A stretch of DNA of 43,302 bases, from assembly GCF_900107745.1 (NCBI RefSeq), contig NZ_FNRO01000031.1:1-43302 (forward strand), read 5' to 3'. Shown here piece by piece: positions 40,802 through 43,302 of the stretch. A program made the translations under genes and the position numbers. Within the stretch, counting starts at the first letter, position 1. Each line of letters opens with the position of its first letter. This DNA is from Variovorax sp. YR216 (GTDB lineage: Bacteria; Pseudomonadota; Gammaproteobacteria; Burkholderiales; Burkholderiaceae_C). The notes beneath the pieces were generated by a model, which did no database searches, was not told where the DNA came from, and worked only from the letters and a program-made list of their open reading frames with translations.

Positions 40802-40876
40802 GCTGTGGCACCTCGGAGAAACCTCGACATTCTTCGCCCAAGCGCCCCTGATGGCAATCCTTCGCCTTCGCGGGAC

Positions 40877-41021
40877 CGGGCGGCCTGCGGATCATCGGGG
40901 CCAGGTATGTGGGCCAGATGTGCAGCCCTCCTGGAGGCGGCTACCAGTTCGGCGGCAGCTGAATGCCGAAGTGCCTTTCGAGCTGGCGGCGGCGTTTCTC
41001 AGCTTGATAGTGGCTGCACAT
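40877..41021 (-). pseudogene. 5' fragment of SRAP gene (copy B)
   Basis: Encodes the first 48 residues of the SRAP protein (MCSHYQAEKRRRQLE onwards), nearly identical to the intact gene at 36028-36789, then stops matching at the edge of repeat copy B inside PPERD. The catalytic Cys2 is present but the rest of the fold is missing. Confidence 0.8.
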
Positions 41022-41027
41022 ATCGGT

Positions 41028-41222
41028 TCATTTTCCGAGGGGTGCCTGCTCGCGTGCAATCGGGGACAGCCACGCGATGGCCGCCTGCGCCGGCGGCAGC
41101 TCGCGTAGCTGCTCGTTTTGCCAAAGGTCGCCGGCCAGGTCATCCAGCTGCTCTGGGTCCACCGTGCGCCAGCGGCGCTGGAGCTCGTGGGCGCAGATGG
41201 CGATCCAGTCTTCGCGTTGCAT
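41028..41222 (-). CDS. Small protein of the SOS-peptidase locus (intact copy)
   Basis: 64 residues, ATG at 41222. Sequence includes MQREDWIAICAHELQRRW, LDDLAGDLWQNEQLRELPPAQA and WLSPIAREQAPLG. It is helical and soluble, with no known domain. It lies 18 bp downstream of the LexA box and just ahead of the (here truncated) SRAP gene, so it should be SOS-induced and co-transcribed with it in the ancestral locus. Confidence 0.65.
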   Translation of the reverse strand: MQREDWIAICAHELQRRWRTVDPEQLDDLAGDLWQNEQLRELPPAQAAIAWLSPIAREQAPLGK

Positions 41223-41240
41223 GGATGCATAATAGTCAAA

Positions 41241-41260
41241 CACTGTAAAAATATCCAGTA
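41241..41260. promoter_or_regulatory. LexA (SOS) box, copy B
   Basis: Same 20-bp sequence as in copy A, with CTG-N10-CAG. It lies between the divergent 64-residue gene (ATG at 41222) and the rightward gene (ATG at 41269), so it can control both. The box is identical in the two repeat copies, while several bases nearby differ. Confidence 0.75.
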
Positions 41261-41268
41261 GTCGAACT

Positions 41269-41571
41269 ATGCGCGTCAGGGTGGAGCTTCGCCGCAGCGG
41301 CGGCCATTTCATCCCGCGCTATCGGCCGCAGACGGGATTCACCGGCCAGTTGGTGAGCGAGCGTCGCAAGGTGCAGGATCGGGAGATCCGTTGCTTGCGC
41401 GTACTTTGCGAGCCGCTCCAAGGCTATCCGAATGAGTCCGTGGTCGGGCCGGTGCTGTACGACGTGAGAATCGGTGACGTGATGCTCAGCTCGGACGGGC
41501 TCGAGCTGATCGGCTTTGAGGTGGTGGACGGTGCGATCCACCTGCAGGAGTGGGATGTGTTTTTTCTCTGA
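41269..41571 (+). CDS. LexA-linked protein of unknown function
   Basis: 100 residues. Starts MRVRVELRRSGGHFIPRYRP, with later segments REIRCLRVLCEPLQGY, ESVVGPVLYDVRIGDVML and a strand-rich end IGFEVVDGAIHLQEWDVFF. It looks like a small beta-rich fold; no family recognised. The ATG is 8 bp from the LexA box with no evident SD, so translation may be leaderless or weak. A 5' fragment of the same gene is at 37045-37096. Confidence 0.6.
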   Translation: MRVRVELRRSGGHFIPRYRPQTGFTGQLVSERRKVQDREIRCLRVLCEPLQGYPNESVVGPVLYDVRIGDVMLSSDGLELIGFEVVDGAIHLQEWDVFFL

Positions 41572-41635
41572 GGACTTGGACTACCGCGACATGGATCGGC
41601 TGCGGTTCGTTGAGCAGAGTCGGCGAGCCCGATGA
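41555..41635 (+). CDS. 26-residue micro-protein overlapping its neighbours
   Basis: ATG at 41555 lies within the end of the 100-residue gene in another frame. It encodes MCFFSEDLDYRDMDRLRFVE and six basic residues. Its stop overlaps the ATG at 41632 (ATGA). The chain of overlaps suggests co-translation, but it may be chance. Confidence 0.3.
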   Translation: MCFFSEDLDYRDMDRLRFVEQSRRAR

Positions 41636-41890
41636 ACGTGCTCAAGTCTCGAGAGGAAAAGCCGCCCCCCGATGGAGGGGCGGCTAAGTTCGCACGTGGT
41701 CCTGGCACACCCTCGAATGTTGCGACCGACCTGCTTCAAATGCTCGAGCGATCGCAGGCGCTGGCGGATCGCATCTTCGAGAACTTGGGGATGGCGGACG
41801 CCGCGGCCTCAGCCGCCGTGGCTATGCGTTTCGAGCAAGGCCAGGACGTCCGGGCGCTCATTTCACGCCTTGCCGTGTCGACCGCGTGGG
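41632..41890 (+). other. Probable 5' part of a gene cut by the vapBC segment
   Basis: From the ATG at 41632 the frame encodes MNVLKSREEKPPPDGGAAK and then helical, alanine-rich sequence (LLQMLERSQALADRIFENLG, AAASAAVAMRFEQGQDVRALI) that reads like a real protein up to about 41885. It then runs through vapC in antisense. A hairpin at 41660-41685 is encoded inside it. Either the gene was truncated when vapBC arrived or the frame is fortuitous. Confidence 0.3.
41660..41685 (-). terminator. Rho-independent terminator for vapC
   Basis: AGCCGCCCC (41660-41668) pairs perfectly with GGGGCGGCT (41677-41685). Read on the minus strand, the stem is followed by TTTTCC, giving the usual terminator form. 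It lies about 205 bp beyond the vapC stop. Confidence 0.55.
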
Positions 41891-41892
41891 CT

Positions 41893-42264
41893 TCAATGTG
41901 TGCTACGTGCAGCAAGGTCCAACTTGAACGCCACCTGGAGAAGGCGCCGATCCCGTGTCCAGAGCCTGCAGTCAACGGCAAGACGGGTCGCGGCAAGCAG
42001 GTGCAGATCGACATATCCGATCCCCATGCCGAACAGCCGCTCGTTGTCGAGGAACGCCATCACCTCACCATGGCTCGCCAAAGGGATCTCCGGCAAGGCC
42101 TGCAGCGCGTCCACCGTTTGCTTGCGCTGATTCAGGCTGCCGAGGGCAATTTCCGCGACGATGTACGGGTGCATGAGGACTTCACCATCTTCAAGCAGCC
42201 TCTGCAGTTCTGCATCCCCACGGGCGAGATGGTCGATCCAAACCGAGGTATCAACGAGGATCAT
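41893..42264 (-). CDS. vapC: VapC toxin (PIN-domain ribonuclease)
   Basis: 123 residues, family length. The acidic active site is intact: Asp5 (ILVDTSVWIDHL), Glu39 (IVAEIALG), Asp86 (GYVDLHLL) and Asp105 (WTRDRRLL). It cleaves RNA (tRNA or rRNA targets in studied members) unless held by VapB. The start overlaps the vapB gene by 14 bp, so the pair is co-translated. Confidence 0.9.
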   Translation of the reverse strand: MILVDTSVWIDHLARGDAELQRLLEDGEVLMHPYIVAEIALGSLNQRKQTVDALQALPEIPLASHGEVMAFLDNERLFGMGIGYVDLHLLAATRLAVDCRLWTRDRRLLQVAFKLDLAARSTH

Positions 42265-42460
42265 CTACGGGCTCTGCGCGCCGTCGCGGCGGGACGCGCA
42301 AACCAGGCTCACTGCCTCCCAAGCGCGCAAGACGTCTTGCAGCTTCGCGCTGGACAAGCGTCTTAAGCGCTTGCTGAATCAAAGCGGAATTCTCCTGGAT
42401 GCCCGTGTATGTCCGGGCTTGTGAGAGCAATTCGTCGTCCAAGGTTACGGTGGTGCGCAT
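42251..42460 (-). CDS. vapB: VapB antitoxin
   Basis: 69 residues with GGAGAACG before the ATG. N-terminal ribbon-helix-helix DNA-binding fold (MRTTVTLDDELLSQARTYTG, SALIQQALKTLVQRE), then a basic, flexible C-terminus (RLARLGGSEPGLRVPPRR) that should thread into VapC. It represses its own operon via the palindrome 28-41 bp upstream. Confidence 0.87.
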   Translation of the reverse strand: MRTTVTLDDELLSQARTYTGIQENSALIQQALKTLVQREAARRLARLGGSEPGLRVPPRRRAEPVDDPR

Positions 42461-42487
42461 CTCGTTCTCCGGCTGCGATCAATTGTA

Positions 42488-42501
42488 GCATCAATTGATG
42501 C
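42488..42501. promoter_or_regulatory. VapB operator palindrome
   Basis: GCATCAATTGATGC is a perfect 14-bp palindrome, 27 bp upstream of the vapB ATG. A nearby TACAATTGATC repeats the inner half. The position over the promoter region is typical for the binding site of a ribbon-helix-helix antitoxin. Confidence 0.65.
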
Positions 42502-42898
42502 ATGTTTTGAAGCATGGCGGGGACGCGCAAGCCGTCGTCGCGAACGGAGCGCCCCAAGCTATGACAGGTCGAGACTGGTTGCGGTCAGTCGATGCGATCC
42601 GCCTCCACGGCCGCTGAAAACCTGATAGCGGAAATTCGTCGTGGTGGTTAGACACGCCTTGATACGCACCATTCGAGGGGAGCGTCGATGCAGCGCCTCG
42701 CTGGTGTTCTCGACTTTGTGAAGGTCCTCGCGGCATTCAAGTTCGATGCTCCCTTGCGTTTCTGGAGTCGCCGATCTGAACGCTGTCGTCAAACGACAAG
42801 TGAAAGGCACAAAAGGTCAAGAGGGGCCGTGTCGACGCTCAGAAGATCTGGTTGTCGAAACATTCAGCATCAGTATTCCCGCATGAGGACTCGTCAGC
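42502..42898. other. 397-bp gap upstream of the BKACE gene
   Basis: A leftward 83-codon frame (42559-42810) has no domain or SD and I do not accept it. No tRNA and no complete IS ends are visible. The promoter of the BKACE gene should be near 42800-42890. Confidence 0.35.
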
Positions 42899-43302
42899 AT
42901 GAACTTCCTTGACGGACACCTGTACCCCGAGAACCAGCAGCCCCTGATCATCACCGCCGCGCCCTATGCGCCGGGCTGGATCCCCTCGGACTTCCCGGAA
43001 GACATTCCGATCACCATGGAAGAGCAGATCCAGAAGGCGGTGGATTGCTACGAGGCCGGCGCCACCGTGCTGCACCTGCATGTGCGCGAACCCGACGGCA
43101 AGGGCAGCAAGCGGCTGTCGATGTTCAACGAGTTGATCGCCGGGGTGCGCGCCCGTGTGCCGGAAATGATCATCCAGGTGGGCGGCTCCATCAGCTTCGC
43201 GCCTGAAGAAGGGCAAGCGGCCAAGTGGCTGAGCGATGACACGCGGCACATGCTGGCCGAGCTCGACCCCAAGCCCGACCAGGTGACGGTGACCGTCAAC
43301 AC
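42899..43302 (+). CDS. Beta-keto acid cleavage enzyme (BKACE, DUF849), N-terminal part
   Basis: The window ends inside the gene after 134 codons. Starts MNFLDGHLYPENQQPL, TGAGGA upstream of the ATG. The TIM-barrel pattern is clear: ITAAPYAPGWIPSDF-type opening, ITMEEQIQKAVDCYEAGATVLHLHVREPDG with the metal-binding HLHVR pair, and GGSISFAPEE. Members condense a beta-keto acid with acetyl-CoA, as in lysine fermentation or carnitine and other keto-acid breakdown. The substrate type cannot be told from this part. It is the first recognisable metabolic gene right of the mosaic. Confidence 0.85.
   Translation, partial: MNFLDGHLYPENQQPLIITAAPYAPGWIPSDFPEDIPITMEEQIQKAVDCYEAGATVLHLHVREPDGKGSKRLSMFNELIAGVRARVPEMIIQVGGSISFAPEEGQAAKWLSDDTRHMLAELDPKPDQVTVTVN

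Larger units (their letters stand above)
40877..41320. repeat. Direct repeat, copy B (444 bp)
   Basis: Second copy of 36645-37096, same orientation, lacking its 8-bp insertion. It holds the SRAP 5' fragment, the intact 64-residue gene, the LexA box and the start of an intact rightward gene. The ends fall inside coding sequences in both copies. Confidence 0.9.

Noticed and set aside
39507..40895. 462-codon leftward frame
   Set aside because: Shadow of alkB in another frame; composition is Arg/Pro/Ala-rich without any motif.
42559..42810. 83-codon leftward frame before the BKACE gene
   Set aside because: No ribosome site or family match; I could not tie it to a transposase.

Overview
The window looks like chromosomal or megaplasmid DNA of a high-GC beta-proteobacterium, most likely Burkholderiales/Comamonadaceae (Variovorax or Acidovorax type). 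This is inferred from the flavour of the proteins (DoxX, LLM monooxygenase with flavin reductase, BKACE) and the strong third-position GC; no rRNA, tRNA or other taxonomic marker is present.

Region 1 (1-5500) is metabolic. It holds a small inverted-repeat remnant, a truncated pirin gene beside an intact doxX-like gene, an exported protein of unknown function, and a leftward operon for a two-component flavin monooxygenase (LLM monooxygenase, flavin reductase, metal-dependent cyclase). A divergent-type promoter with an AT-rich palindrome and a winged-helix (MarR-type) regulator gene lie upstream of that operon.

Region 2 (about 5990-30700) is a conjugation/plasmid backbone, transcribed almost entirely leftwards. 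In transcription order it reads: a small repressor-like gene, a TcpQ-domain protein, a trimeric autotransporter adhesin, an OmpA-like protein, a CAP-domain lipoprotein, a KfrB-like protein, virB2, virB3, virB4, virB5, a VirB7-like lipoprotein, a small membrane protein, virB6, virB8, virB9, virB10, virB11, virB1, two small proteins, a secreted PLD nuclease, two tiny proteins, a DUF1173 protein, an archaeo-eukaryotic-type (RepB-like) primase, a small HTH protein copied from the primase, and the coupling protein TraD/VirD4. Most junctions are ATGA or TGATG overlaps. The right end is a phage-like switch: two divergent regulators around four alternating half-sites. No relaxase, integrase or partition gene is visible, so the element is either incomplete here or continues outside the window.

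Region 3 (31371-35723) is an operon with a double zinc-ribbon protein, an unknown protein, a NarL/LuxR-type response regulator, a membrane histidine kinase and a carotenoid cleavage oxygenase that starts at GTG. Region 4 (36028-41890) is a mosaic. An SOS-response-associated peptidase locus with a LexA box occurs twice as 452/444-bp direct repeats. They flank a cassette with an HTH/PIN toxin-antitoxin pair, gene debris (an MDR-type oxidoreductase fragment joined to a class II DAHP synthase fragment) and an intact alkane 1-monooxygenase gene. Each repeat copy keeps a different complete gene. Region 5 (41890-43302) has a vapBC pair with a palindromic operator, and the 5' end of a beta-keto acid cleavage enzyme gene that runs off the window.

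The strongest candidates for something undescribed are the four-half-site switch, the repeat-flanked alkB/toxin-antitoxin cassette with duplicated LexA boxes, the two-component-system/carotenoid-oxygenase operon, and the adhesion module (adhesin, OmpA, CAP lipoprotein, TcpQ) placed ahead of virB2.
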